Notes under the pieces: generated by a model | Seen by the model: only the letters and a program-made list of their open reading frames with translations | What the model was told of the DNA's origin: nothing | The model's database searches: none | NCBI GenBank assembly: GCA_038380435.1 | Contig: JAWZYU010000034.1 | Coordinates: 20,129,404 to 20,193,403 of the forward strand | Source of the DNA: Ryuthela nishihirai | Lineage: Eukaryota > Arthropoda > Arachnida > Araneae > Heptathelidae | Direction of reading: 5' to 3' | Length of the DNA: 64,000 bases | Translations under genes and position numbers: made by a program | Shown: piece after piece, positions 10,457-21,649 of the stretch | Position numbering within the stretch: the stretch's first letter is position 1 | How the letters are laid out: every line of letters begins with the position of its first letter

Positions 10457-10464
10457 GTCTAGTA

Positions 10465-11148
10465 TATTGATGTTTAGAAATATTTTCGGAAACGATTCCA
10501 CATAACTACGATTCTCATTCTAAGAACACATAAAAATTTTTAGGCACGAAGTAGAATAAAATTTATTGTTATCGCTCGAAAAGCATTTCTGTAGAATTAG
10601 TAGTAGATAGTAGGTAATAGAGTTTATCAGTAGCAGATAAACTGATATATAAAGAGGCCACTGAAAACAATGATATAAAAAATAAAACAGCCTATATAAT
10701 ACTTTTTTTCTACCTTCTCGTATGTTACATTTACCTGTATTTTAGACTAAACACAGTATAAGGACCACATCTTTGTATACTGAACATTGAACTTTTTACC
10801 TTTATCATCATTCATAGAATCCTCAATTAATATTGCTCATGCATTTCATGAAATTTTGTTTTATATAATGTTTCCCTGTAGTAAATTAAAAGCAATAAAA
10901 ATGTTTTATATAATGTTTCATTGTAGTAATTTAAATGCAATACGTATAATTGTAAAGTTATAATATGCGATTGCTTCGAGAGGCAGAAAGCTTTAAACTA
11001 ATCCTAAATCATGAATTACAAAGTTAATTTGCATTATAGAGGATTTTCAATATACCTATTTGAGAAATTAAGATTTATCTTGTTTGCAAGAAGGTTTGAA
11101 TGATTTGTGCATCCTACAAAGAACTACGTAGTAAACACAAACGTATTT
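10465..11148. other. intron, nothing recognised
   Basis: Very AT-rich. A short direct repeat (TTTTATATAATGTTTC with ATTGTAGTAA/CTGTAGTAAA) occurs at about 10858 and 10903. Otherwise I see nothing. Confidence 0.5.
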
Positions 11149-11417
11149 TTAAATTATTTGCGAGTTAAAGTTCCTCACATTTCTAACGATGAAAGAAGGT
11201 CCTCCGTAAATGGCACAGGAAGTTCCGGGAACAGCACCATCATCTGCTCTAGCAAATATGTAAGGAAATCCACCTCGCTGTAAAGGGGCAGAGGCTTCTT
11301 TTGTTCTTACTATCGTTGCTTGACACAAAGCACAAGCTGCACACAGAACCCGGAAACCAAATCCTGCGCACGTGCCGCCTCCTAACTGCAACTTTCGAAT
11401 ATTACCTCTCGATGTCA
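11149..11417 (-). CDS. unassigned coding-like segment, possible terminal exon
   Basis: An open frame ending in TAA at 11149-11151 encodes about 89 residues with a composition unlike surrounding intron DNA: GC-rich, Cys-containing and low in Lys/Ile (GGGTCAGFGFRVLCAACALC, then GGFPYIFARADDGAVPGTSC, AIYGGPSF). There is no ATG at its start. AG dinucleotides (TTAGCAG) lie just upstream on the minus strand and could be a splice acceptor. I do not recognise the protein. It could be the last exon of a gene nested in the dynein intron, a gene-capture fragment or part of an unknown element. It is on the same strand as dynein but cannot belong to it, since exons 12173 and 8452 join perfectly without it. 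Confidence 0.35.
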
Positions 11418-11420
11418 CTG

Positions 11421-12172
11421 CTAATTTCTTTATTATGAACGTTACTTGGTTTACTATTTATCCATTGTTATTCATTAAGTGCTTATAAATAGCACTAATA
11501 ACACATTACTAATAACACCATTTCACTTCAAGTAAAACCAAAAGCTAAATCGAAGCTCCACAACTTCTAAAATAAGTGTTTTATCAGAAAATGTTACCGA
11601 GGATATATTTAAGGTATAGTAATCTGTGTATTTACTATTAACAAATGATAATTTAAGACTTCAGAGCTGATGTAGCAATGGAAAGAAAATATTTCCCATA
11701 TGCCTAAATAAAAACGTATTAAAATAAAGCAACATTAGTTCAAAAAAGGAAAATACACTTCAACAAGTTCCTACATATACACACCTTAGTTTTCTCTTCT
11801 CCCAGCTGATTCTAGCCTGCAGTTCTCAGCTTGAAATGGTTTTATTGCAACGATATACAGTGTGCAATCTATCCTATGAATGGCCGAAATTTGAAACGGA
11901 AAATTTCTGAGTAACAACTGTATAAAGGCCGAGAGATTCATTCAAGGGAAAATACATGAACTAATAATCAAACTGAATGGTGTTTATTATTTTTAACTTA
12001 TTAAAGATGGATTAAAAAATTGGTTCAAACTAATTATTAGCAATTACGTAGTTTAGCAATTACGTGATATATTGGAAATTTAAATTATGACCGAATCTGA
12101 TGACATCAAGGCCCGATTTGATTTCTAATATAAAGGGAAAATTTAACATCAGAATAAATATTAATAACATAC
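11421..12172. other. intron, nothing recognised
   Basis: AT-rich, no repeat family or frame recognised up to the dynein exon. Confidence 0.5.
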
Positions 12173-12306
12173 CTCTCAGACATAGCAGAAACACTTTGAT
12201 GGAAATGTTTGCACATAATAACAGTGGAAAGTCGAATGCTAGGCTCAATATCGGCTGTCTCAAGGAACTTGTTTGCTACCATTTCCAAAGCATCATCCGG
12301 CCATGC
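12173..12306 (-). CDS. dynein heavy chain exon, AAA4 large/small subdomain
   Basis: 134 nt, phase 0 start, ending two bases into an Arg codon. It encodes AWPDDALEMVANKFLETADI, EPSIRLSTVIMCKHFHQSVS and AMSE. W.DDALE.VA..FLE directly follows the conserved CCTIDWFQ of the preceding exon (16592-16425). Acceptor ATTAAG, donor GTATGTT. Confidence 0.96.
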
Positions 12307-12535
12307 CTTAATCATAAAAATATAAACAGCCATATTTTACCACACATCTCTAGCAGATTCTAGAGTACACTAATCCAGTATTTCAAAATTAATGATGAAC
12401 TGATAACTTTTCATATAAAAAAAGACTTAAAATTAACCAATTACAAAATAACAGTAAACCCACCATTTCAGTTATCAATTATTTATTCTACAAATTTAAA
12501 TAATAAATAGATATATTCTACTACAGAGTATAAAC

Positions 12536-12580
12536 TCCCAGGCTGCTGTTAGACCCACATGGCAAGCATGCCCCCACCCA
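12536..12580 (+). repeat. SINE1 fragment
   Basis: CCAGGCTGCTGTTAGACCCA then CATGGCAAGCATGC matches the 3' part of SINE1 (CTGTCAGACCTCTGTGGCAAGCAGC at 48655-48682) with decay. Confidence 0.5.
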
Positions 12581-12789
12581 ACAGAACATATGAAAAAATG
12601 ACTACACACAATAGATGTAAATGCCATCTTCACGGGTTTCCTGAAATGACATGACATGAAATAACAAATCAATAAATGAATATTACTGCAAGGAAAACTA
12701 AAGACCCTTGCAGACTCATTCAGTCAAACGTTTTGGGTATCAAATTATTGCATATGTATAATATTAAATACAATGTAATAAATTAATCT

Positions 12790-14705
12790 TCTTTAAGTAT
12801 GAAACGAGAAAAGAGTAGAAAATAGGCTTCAGATTAAACTTTGGAGGTTCTAATATATTTTTTAGATTGAAAGTTGTAATATTAAATTTTTTGAGTTTGT
12901 CAAAATATACTATTCTTTCAGCATCATAATAAGGACATTCAAAAATTATGTGTTCAATTGTGTGTGGAGAATTGCAGAAGTTAGGTGAATCTCTTTTTCT
13001 TAGTTTAAATAGGAATGAATTTGTTAATGCTCTATTTACTTTGATTCTAAGAATGGCGTTAATTCTTTATAGTCAAAATAAATAATTCTTTATAGTCCAA
13101 AATTATAATTTCTTTTATAGTCCAAATTTTTGAAATTTAGAGATTTTAGATGAAATTTTGAAGCGATGAGTGTGAAATGCATTTTTTATATACCATTCTT
13201 GTAAAATATTAAAACAATTAACTTTACTTTTCATTTTAAATAGATTGAACATAAAGGGAGAATTAATAGTTACGTTTAAATCTTTGGCTTTTTAGGCTAA
13301 ACTGTCTACTTGTTCATTAAATTTAATTCCACAATGGGCCGAGACCCATTGTAGATAAATATAGTTATGTAGAAATAAATGATCATATATTAAAATATAT
13401 ATATATCATTTAGAAAAACTGAAAAATTACTATTAAGTGGATAATTTAGAATTATATCCAATGAAGATTTGCTATCAGTAATTATAACTATCTTTTTATT
13501 TTTAAATTTCTTAGCCCAATTGATAGCTAAAACAATTGCCATAAGTTCAGTGATAATTACAGGAGAAAAAATTTTAAATTTGAATTTATATTTGTATTTT
13601 TCTGAAGGGCAGATAAAGGCTCCTGAAGACGTAACCTTGTCACAGTCAACAGATCCGTCAGTATAAATAGGTACAAAATTTCTATAAAAATTATCAAGAT
13701 GTATCTGCGAGAGATTTTTCAAGCAGGATTTATCAATTGAATTTTTTGAGTCGATACCTTGGATATCCTTATTTATAATAGGAGCGGTTGATAACCAGAA
13801 AGGAAAGCTTGGAAGATAATATCCACTGGTTTTATTAGTAATAATTTCAATAACTTTAATTTTTTCGGAAAAATTATTTATAGTGGTGTCTTGAAAATTA
13901 GTGATAAATTTATCTAAGATTGGGTGATTTCTATTTTTTGTTAGAATTCTAAATATAAGGTTGGATAGTAATAATTTTTTATGCAATTCCAAAGGTGGAA
14001 TTGCAGTTTCAGCGTAAACATCCAGCTGAATGAACTCTGTATTAGATCTATACAAAATTTTAGAATTTTAGTTTGAATGCTCTCCAGGGATTTCAATTTG
14101 GTTTTAGATATTGTATTTAGTAATTCGATACCATAAAAAGATTTTGGTAATATAACAGATTTATATATTAATAATAAGTTTTTTGGGGAACACCCCCATT
14201 TTGAGTTACCCAGAAATCTCATGAAATTATATAATTTAGATGCCTTTTCCCTAGCTATTTTTACATATTGACCCCAGATTAATTTGGAGTCTATATTTAA
14301 TCCTAGAAATTTAATATTATTAACAATTGAAATATTTTGTTGGTTAATTTTAAGATTAAAATCATGAGGAAGACCTTTTTTGTGAAAATATATAATGTTT
14401 GTTTTTTCTGTGGAAATTTTGAGATTAATATTATTTAGAAATAATTTTAATTTGTTTAATGTATATTGTAATCTTTTTTTAATAATATTAATATTTGCAT
14501 CAATTGACCAAAAAATGATATCATCGGCATAAGTTCCGAAGTAAATTCTGTGTTCAAATATTTTATCTAAATCTTTCAGATAAAGGTTAAAAAGACGGGG
14601 ACAAAATATCCCCCTGAACAATTCCATTTTGAAATTTGTATACATTAGATAGTGTATTTTTAATTTTTACTTGAAATGTTTTTTCCTTAATTAAGTGGGA
14701 AAAGA
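12790..14705 (-). mobile_element. LINE-B, 5'-truncated I-like LINE with RNase H
   Basis: Minus-strand reading begins inside the RT (GIVQG.ILSP-like segment, then the catalytic GTYADDIIFWS with YADD intact) and passes through IKFLGLNIDSKLIWG. A frameshift near 14050 leads to RNase H: PIYTDGSVDCDKVTSSGAFI (first Asp), ELMAIVLAINWA (Glu), IITDSKSSLD (Asp). The far end, about 13020-12850, decodes to a CNFCNSP...HIIFECPYYD-like CxxC tail typical of I-superfamily LINEs. Several frameshifts and stops; inactive. It is very AT-rich. Its RNase H resembles that of LINE-F (YTDGSVDCE). Confidence 0.8.
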
Positions 14706-14712
14706 AAGTAAT

Positions 14713-15560
14713 ATAAATTCCTGAAATGCTTTCCTTTCATTTTCTGTTGTTTTGTTTAGAAAGAATAGAAACTAACAAAAAATCAGCACTAACCATAGAG
14801 GGATTTGTTAGAACAGATGCCAGTTGTTTCATTTTCTGGTTTGCGCTCTGTGAACAGAAAGAATTAAAAAAAAAGTTTGTATTACCGTTTCATGGCAAAC
14901 TGGTTAGCGCGTTTGGTTACTGATCGAAGGGACCGAGGTAGGGTGTTGTCTTTCTGTTGAGGTCTGGCCATCCTAACAGGCATTCTACTATGGTTTATAA
15001 ACTGTCAGGCTGTTATCAAACCCATGTGGCAAGCAGCTGCTTGAGCGGTAATTTTTACAGAATTGTCGGATTTGAGAGAAAATATTAGTCGATTAGTGAG
15101 AATATATATAATGTCAGTTGTTTAAGCTTCTTTAATGCATCCCTTTGATTTTCGATTGTTTTATTAAGGAGAAAAAAAGACCCGAAAATATTCCTTTTAT
15201 TAGTTATCGGATTATGAAAATACGAGTGACAAAACCTATGAGGTTTAGTTTTCTGTAGTTTGTTCCTTTGATTTGGCATTGTTTCACTTTGAAAGAACAG
15301 AAAGAAACTGAAATATGAAATTCCGTTTTAACCAAAGTCAAATTAGAGAGAATAGTTGAAAATATGGGTTATTTCGATTTCTTCTAATGCGTTCCTTTGA
15401 TTTACGGTCATTGAGAAGAAAAAAACTAAAAACTTCGTGTTACTGAATTCGGTTTAGTTAGAATACTGATAGTCCTAAGTAGTTTGGATTCCTGTGGTAC
15501 TGTATGTTCCTTTGAATTACTGCGTCGGTAGCGAAATAGTATTTGGTTCATGGTGATACT
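14713..15560. repeat. degenerate tandem repeat, ~122-bp unit
   Basis: A segment of the type TCCTTTGATTT...CATTGTTT...GAAAGAACAGAAAGAAACT recurs with its CCTTTGAT core at about 14731, 15141, 15264, 15393 and 15508, a spacing of 115-129 bp for the last four. Copies are about 60-70% alike by eye. SINE1 lies within the first gap. A similar unit followed by CACCCAATTGTC-type repeats also occurs at 60020-60510, so this is a dispersed family rather than a local accident. Confidence 0.6.
14886..15060 (+). repeat. SINE1, diverged copy
   Basis: TTTCATGGCAAACTGGTTAG then CGCGTTTGGTTACTGATC, CTACTATGGTTTATAAACTG and GGCAAGCAGCTGCTTGAG follow SINE1 from tRNA-like head to tail. The B-box part is altered (GACCGAGGTAGGG). 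Confidence 0.75.
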
Positions 15561-15683
15561 GCAACTACTGGGGTCCAGGTGCAAGTCCTGCGATGGCATG
15601 GTCCTTTGTTATGTCATAATCCACAGTTAAGCTAGTAGCTCTGTGAGTCTCATCACAAATTGAAAAATAAAAAAAAAAATCCT
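15530..15683 (+). repeat. possible tRNA-like SINE with poly-A tail
   Basis: GTAGCGAAATAGTATTTGG resembles an A box and GGTCCAGGTGCAAGTCC a B box; an A-rich run of about 20 bases follows at 15662-15681. Single copy here, so the call is weak. Confidence 0.3.
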
Positions 15684-16019
15684 TTTTATTCTATCGAATA
15701 GGAAAACTATGTAAATCCTTTATTAAATGGTGAATTAGGAAGAACAGATGCAAATACTGGCTCTCTGGTTTCCTTCCTGATGAGCCTTCGTTTAATTTAG
15801 GGTTTTCCTTTCGATAGAAACAGGTTTGTTTAAAAATTCATTTCATTGCAAGTCGGATTATAGATAATAGATATAAATATCGATTGTGTTAAGTTAGAAA
15901 AAACTTCGTTTTGCATAGTGCATACTGCAGAAACTTCAGAAAAAATTTGGTTTTGTTTGGTGTACAGCAGATAATCCTACCCTAAGGCTTAGTAATCCCA
16001 AATTATCTCCGACAGTTTT

Positions 16020-16110
16020 GTTTACACCAAGTTGTCGAATCCACCCAATTGTCGATTTCCCAGTTGTCCTCCAACTAACTTCCACTTAATTGTGAGCTCC
16101 CTTACCTCTA
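16020..16110 (+). repeat. short degenerate repeat of CACCCAATTGTC type
   Basis: CACCAAGTTGTC, CACCCAATTGTC, CCCAGTTGTC and CACTTAATTGT follow one another at 10-18 base spacing. The same motif array is found at 60425-60510 in another dynein intron. Confidence 0.55.
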
Positions 16111-16424
16111 TGCTACCAATCCTTGATTTCAAGGTTATAACATAGACCATCAAGGTCATTAACTACATCGCACATGAAAACAAACATAACGAAAAAGTAT
16201 ATATATTATCCGAAATTTTAATATGAAAAATATTGTGAAAATGGGATGTCACTATTATTTGAGAGATGGAGGAAAGGAGACTAATTTTTTTTAACTATAA
16301 AACTAGATGCAACTATTATATAGGTAAATGCAACTACTGAGGTTTATGAACGTTAACAACTGCAAGAATTATCTCATTCAAGGGGTGAGAAACAAGAGAA
16401 TACATAAGAGAGTAATCCACTTAC

Positions 16425-16592
16425 CTGAAACCAGTCAATAGTGCAACAGTTAATAAGAGATGGAAACATCCTCAATCGATTCCGGAAGGCTGTTCCTATA
16501 GGACTCATAGCTAAAATTAGGTGGAGATTCTGACGAACTCTTTCAATAAAGAAATTATATAATGATAATGGCGTGGTAGCAATTTTTTTCCC
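16425..16592 (-). CDS. dynein heavy chain exon, AAA4 sensor region
   Basis: 56 codons, phase 0 at both ends, acceptor ATCACAG, donor GTAAGT. It encodes GKKIATTPLSLYNFFIERVR, QNLHLILAMSPIGTAFRNRL and RMFPSLINCCTIDWFQ. LHxILAMSPIG and FRxRLRxFPxLxNCCTIDWF are among the best conserved stretches of axonemal dynein AAA4 (sensor I and the following helix). Confidence 0.97.
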
Positions 16593-16744
16593 CTGTGATA
16601 TAAAACATACATATTAGGGAAAGAAAAACAATCTATTTTACAAATTCTAATAACACACATCATAATAATCTATAATCACAATTTATACAATGAAAGGACA
16701 ATTTATTATACCCAACTATTAATCCTAACAATCGTCCATCTTTC

Positions 16745-19700
16745 AGCTGCACGAAAGCAGCAATGTTTCGTGCCAAAGGCTCTACCAGTTTTTGGAAACG
16801 TTCAGGAGGTATTGCAGCGCATTATTCCAGGACATCAGTTGATAAAACACCGAGAGTTGCCGGTGGAGGCTTCAGACTCGAATGCATCACACTATTTAGT
16901 TCCACAGATATTCAATAGTCTTCAAATCGGGAGAGTGAGAGGGCCATTCGAGGGTTATGAACTCACTGGAAAGCTCCTCCAATCAGTTGTTTGTCAAATG
17001 AGAGAAATGAGACAGGATATTGACTTGTTGAGAGATTGCATCCTACTGTGGGAAACGTATAGCCATCAACGGCTATAGATGATTGACAAATACGTCAATA
17101 TAGCCTTGAACAGTGATGGTGGTCTCAATATGTACAAAGGGCCCCAAGGTAGCTCACATGCACACACTCCTGAACATTACACCATCGCCACTGGTTTGTA
17201 ATGCCCTGACTTGAGAGTTGGGGTCCATGGCTAACTGTGGTCTATGCCACATACACGACATCAGGGGCGTAACGAAGGACTATGATTAAGAGGGGAGAGA
17301 TATCGAAAATTTTCGAACTCGAAAATAAAATTTTGCCAACTGAGAAAATAATGTCTCTGTCTGGTTCGTACCTAGATTTTCGCTCCGTAGGGGGGGGGGG
17401 GGGGGGGGTTGAGGCAATTTTTACAACTCTCCTGCATTTTGCCATTTGACTTCCAATTTTGCCAACTAGCCATAATTTCACAGAAATAATCCCAATATTT
17501 ACATCTCGTCTGAATTGCAGCAAGTCAGTATGAATTTTTCCTTGATTTGGTCAACTCTCCTTAATTTCAGAAAACCAATCCTAATCTTTACATTTATCCT
17601 AAATTTGCCAAGTCACTTCAAATTTTTCAAACTCCCCAAGATTTTTACCAAGTTTCCTGGATTTTGTCAACTCTCTTTAATTTCACAAACCCAATCCCAA
17701 TTATCACAATTCACCCGTATTTTCCAAGTGGAGTCGAATTTTGCCAACTGTTATACATTTTGTTCAGTTTCCTCGATTTGTCCAACACTCCTTAATTTCA
17801 CAAAACCAATCCCAATGTTCACAACTTGCCTATATTTTACCAAATGGATTCGAATTTTGCCAACTACCCTAGATTTTGCACAACTCACCGTAATTTTACA
17901 CGAAAAATCGCAATTTTTACATCTCTTCAATAAAGGAGAGTTGATAAAATTCGAAGTGCCAAGTCACTTTGAATTTTATCAACTCACCTATATTTTACCA
18001 AGTGGATTCGAATTTTGTCAAGTAGATTTTGCCAACTCGCCGTAATTTTATAGGAAAAATCGCAATTTTTACATCTCTTCAATAAAGGACTCCCAAATTC
18101 GAAGTGCCAAGTCACTTCGAAATTTATCAACTCTCCTTTATTGCACAAGAAAGGCACAATTTTCGCAACTCCCCTGTATTTTTCCAAGTGGCTTCGAATT
18201 TTTCCACCTCCCCTAGATTTTGCCAAGAGTTCTCGGTTTTTCTAACTCTCCTTAATTTTACAAAAACAATTCCAATTTCAACAACTCACCTGTACTTTAC
18301 CAAGTGGTTTCCAGTTTTGCCAACTTCCCTAGATTTTGCCAAGTTGCCTCGATTTTACCACCTCTAATTAATTTCGCAAAACAATCCCAATTTTTACATT
18401 TCTCCTGAATTTGCAAGTCACTTCAAATTTTTTAAACTCCCGAAAATTTTGCCAAGTTTTCTCGATTTTGTCAACTGTCCTTAATTTTATAAAAACAATC
18501 CCAATTTTCACAACTCGCCCATATTTTACCAAGTGGATTCCAATTTTGCCAACTCGCCACAATTTTACAGAAAAAAATCCCAATTTTTGCAAAGTCATTC
18601 TGAATTTTGCCAACTCTCCTAGATATTGCAAAGTTGCCTCAATCATGCCAACACGCCATAATTTTACAGAAAAAAGATTGCAATTTTTACACCTCACCTG
18701 AATTTTGTCAACTCTACACAATTTTGCCAAATCACTCCGAATTTTGTCAACACCCCAAGATTTTGCCAACTCCCTAAGTTTTCCCAACTATCCTAGATTT
18801 TGCTAACTTGCCATAATTTTACAGAAAAAAATGCCAATTTTTACAACTCACATGAATTTTGCCAACTCCCCACGATTTTGTCAGGTCACTCCGAATTTTG
18901 CCAACTGCCCCTAGATTTTGCCAACTCCCTAAGTTTTGCCAACTCGCCATAATTTTATAGAAAAAAATCCCAATTTTTACGCCTCACCTGAATTTTGCAA
19001 CTCCACACGATTTTGCAAAGTCACTCCGAATTTTGTCTACTCCCCAAGATTCTGTCAAGTCATTCCGAACTTTGCCAACTGCCCCTAGATTTTGCCAACT
19101 CTCCTAGATTTTGCCAACCGCCATAATTTTACAGAAAAAATCCCAATTTTTACATCTCACCTGAATTTTGTCAACTCCCCATGATTTTACCAAGTTACTC
19201 CGAATTATGTCAACTCCCCAAAATTTTGCCAAGTTGTTTCGATTTTGCCAATTCACCTGTATTTTACTAAGTGGCTTCGAATTTTGCCAACTGCTCTTGA
19301 TTTTGCCATCTTTCCATTTTCCAAACTGCCGTAGATTTGCTAAGTTGGCTCGATTTTCACAACTCTCATTAATTTTACAAAAAAAAAAGATTACAAATTT
19401 TCACAACTCACCTAGTTTTCCCTAAGTCGCTCCGAATTACTTTGGGGGGGGGGAGCCTCTCCTCCCATCCCCCCATAGCTACGCCCCTGCATGGCCTCTC
19501 ATTGGTGTTTTTTAGTTGGAACCTCGATTTATCGGACCAACCTACCCATTTCCAATCTTCCACAGTCCATAGCCTGATGACGTGTTCACAAGGGTACTAG
19601 TTGTGGGCAATGGCTGCCAGAGACAAGCTATGAAATCATATGTCGAATGATCTTTACATTAACTTTTGCAGCTGCCCTGTCAATGAATGCGATGTTATCA

Positions 19701-19918
19701 TCTGCACTGAGGTCTTCTGTTCTGACATTAGGATGCAGAAGAGGAGATGTTACATTTTTCCTGGTGATTGTAGGTTTTGCTAATTTTTATATAGTCCTAA
19801 CAAGGATATCACATGAAAACATGTGCGATGGTCATACACAGTGACATATATGGAGCACCCCATCTTCCTCGCTCCAACTATCTGTCCACGATCAAATTCA
19901 GGTCGCCATTTTACCCAT
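16745..19918 (-). pseudogene. Tc1-like transposase relic (Tc1-3), split by a 2.2-kb insertion
   Basis: On the minus strand an ATG at 19918 opens MGKMAT, followed by a badly decayed HTH region, then DNIAFIDRAAAKVNVK and SDKSRFQLKNTNERP (first catalytic Asp in the usual WSDESRF setting). The sequence stops at 19490 and resumes at 17261 with the part corresponding to the strand before GGGSVM, reaching LEWPSHSPDLKTIEYLW (third catalytic Glu) near 16920. Many stops. The two halves join without loss, so the 17262-19489 element inserted cleanly. I could not find terminal repeats for the Tc1 itself. Confidence 0.75.
17262..19489. mobile_element. TIR-bounded element consisting of a ~20-bp minisatellite
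   Basis: 2228 bp. It starts CAGGGGCGTAACG and ends with the inverse of CAGGGGCGTAGCTAT. CAT is present at both borders (17259-17261, 19490-19492), a possible 3-bp target duplication. About 2 kb of the interior is a tandem array of roughly 100 copies of a 19-21-bp unit of the form GATTTTGCCAACTCCCCTA. Every 80-240 bp a variant block (AATTTTACAGAAAAAATCCC then AATTTTTACA) marks a higher-order organisation. G-runs of 10-18 lie near both ends. No transposase; open frames through it are products of the repeat. Superfamily uncertain: the CAGGGGCG end is hAT-like but an 8-bp duplication is not seen. Confidence 0.8.
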
Positions 19919-20134
19919 CATAACAGTCGCAGGTATGCTACATAGCAGGTAGGTATCTGACCTATTTATACTCAACAAGGGGTTTCGGCAGTCTGCATTA
20001 TTGTGGCGGAGTATAGCAGGTATGTGTATGTCTGGTGTGAATAAATAGTGCTTTCAGTGTATATAAAATATGCATATTATTTTTATAATTTACGTATTAC
20101 TCTAATTTACTTATTATACGCATGATCATCATTA

Positions 20135-20890
20135 TCCTCAAGCAGCCATGGGCCACGGAGGTCCAACCAGATTGTGCAATTTAGTCCTCCAAACACTCTG
20201 TCCTGAGCTATATCTATGGCATCTGGCCACTGTACACAAATTCTAACAAGGTACTGTTTAACATTGTCTCACCAATGAATCCCTGATCTCCCCCTCTTTC
20301 TTGGACATATTATTCATAACCCTATACGCAGACGGGCACATAAGCAAACCAATGGAGTCTTTATTCGTTTGCCCAACCTCATCATTACTTACAAAATCAA
20401 CCATCTAATGCTCAAGACACTGTGTAAGCATCTAGAATCAAAAGTATCAAGTTTCCTGTTATTTTGTTTAGAAAAGGACTACGTTTCACTACCATAACTA
20501 ACTCTAGAAAGAACCAAACTATTACACAGTATGATTTTAGTTTTCAGCTCCATTACTCCTATTTCTCCACACTCTCCATAGATTCTTAAAAGTCCCTATT
20601 CGTCTGTTAATCTCATGCTGCACATCACCATTATATGTTCATGCCGCACATCACCATTATATGTTACATAGCTCCCAAGGTAATTAAACTATAACACCTG
20701 CTCAAGACTGCGACCATTCAGATTAACTGAATCACAGCCTGCCTGACAAGTTTCATCACTTTAGTTTTCTCTCTGTTTATAACCAAACCTACTCTACTAC
20801 CAGTTTCATCAACAGCTCGAATGAAAGAGTTCATCTCAACATCATTTGCCAAAAGGGCTAAATCATCAGCATAATCTAAATCAGAAATTT
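20135..20890 (-). mobile_element. LINE-A fragment (3' end)
   Basis: The minus strand matches LINE-A from just after the YADD motif to the tail. The plus strand shows AGCAGCCATGGGCCACGGAG near 20143, AGACGGGCACATAAGC near 20332 and CTGATTTAGATTATGCTGAT-type sequence (reversed) at about 20870. Many indels, including a local duplication of CATGCTGCACATCACCATTA at 20610-20660. Its upstream end abuts a Tc1 terminus. Confidence 0.8.
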
Positions 20891-20892
20891 TT

Positions 20893-20925
20893 GTCTCCTA
20901 TCCCTAATTCAATGGCACTTCGTAT
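20893..20925. repeat. solo Tc1 terminus (same family as 44572-45790)
   Basis: CTATCCCTAATTCAATGGCA then CTTCGTAT matches the right end of the DD36E Tc1 element at 45765-45790 (CTATCCCTAATTCAATGGCATTTCAGTG). Only one end is left, inserted in or next to the LINE-A fragment. Confidence 0.65.
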
Positions 20926-21649
20926 GCAAAGTCTAAAGTGTTAGGTCAAAGTTGCATTCTAATTCACCCTCATGAAATTGTTTACTATTCATTCTGATCA
21001 GAATCCGTTCAAGAAACATGTGATCGAACATCGTATTGTTTCTGGCTTGAATATTTAATCACTTAGACTTTTGTAAAGTGACATAGAGGTGTACAGGCTT
21101 ATTTCGAGGAGTAGCAACACGCCAGTTGACATGAGAGTCGATTCTAGTGTCTGATTTATATAGTTTGCATGATTCGCAAAAGATTTCATGGGGATTCTCG
21201 CTGCTAACTGAGATTCTAATTTTGCAGGTACTTGTAGTGATAGTTTCACTTTTGAGTTAATCCAAAATGTGTGACATACAGGGTCGAACTTGGACCTTTT
21301 GAGGTTCTAAGCTTTGACAAGTTTAAGAGGCCTTAAGCTATAATAAGTTTACGGGGCCTCAAATTTTTGAAAGTCGAAATAAGTTATATATTTATTATTT
21401 GGATTGGACGGAACATTAAAAATCAAATACGAAATTAATGTGGTGAAAACATTATACTAGCATTGGCATACAATAATGACTGTGTAAATTTGAGATGAAT
21501 AGCTTTTGAACAATAGATTAATTTGAATACAAAAAATATTCGTAACACTAAACTTAAATTTTTGAAGCCCCTCATAGTCATGAGTTTAACTAGCTTATGC
21601 GAAAGCCTGGCCCTGGCCCTGGCAAAGATATTTCAAATTTAAATAAAGT

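Noticed and set aside
16770..17078. 102-codon plus-strand frame
   Set aside because: It is antisense to the Tc1 transposase end, where the minus strand shows SPDLKTIEYLW.
17515..18787. Several open frames of 80-176 residues on both strands
   Set aside because: They are the minisatellite read through in different frames: a ~20-bp unit with few stops gives repetitive Phe/Pro/Thr-rich text. No real protein.
17262..19489. CRISPR-like array
   Set aside because: Units are contiguous with no unique spacers of constant length, and the DNA is animal.
21278..21625. Possible hAT-like element (CAGGGTCGAACTTGG ... CCAGGGCCAGGC reversed)
   Set aside because: The ends match over too few bases and no duplication was found.
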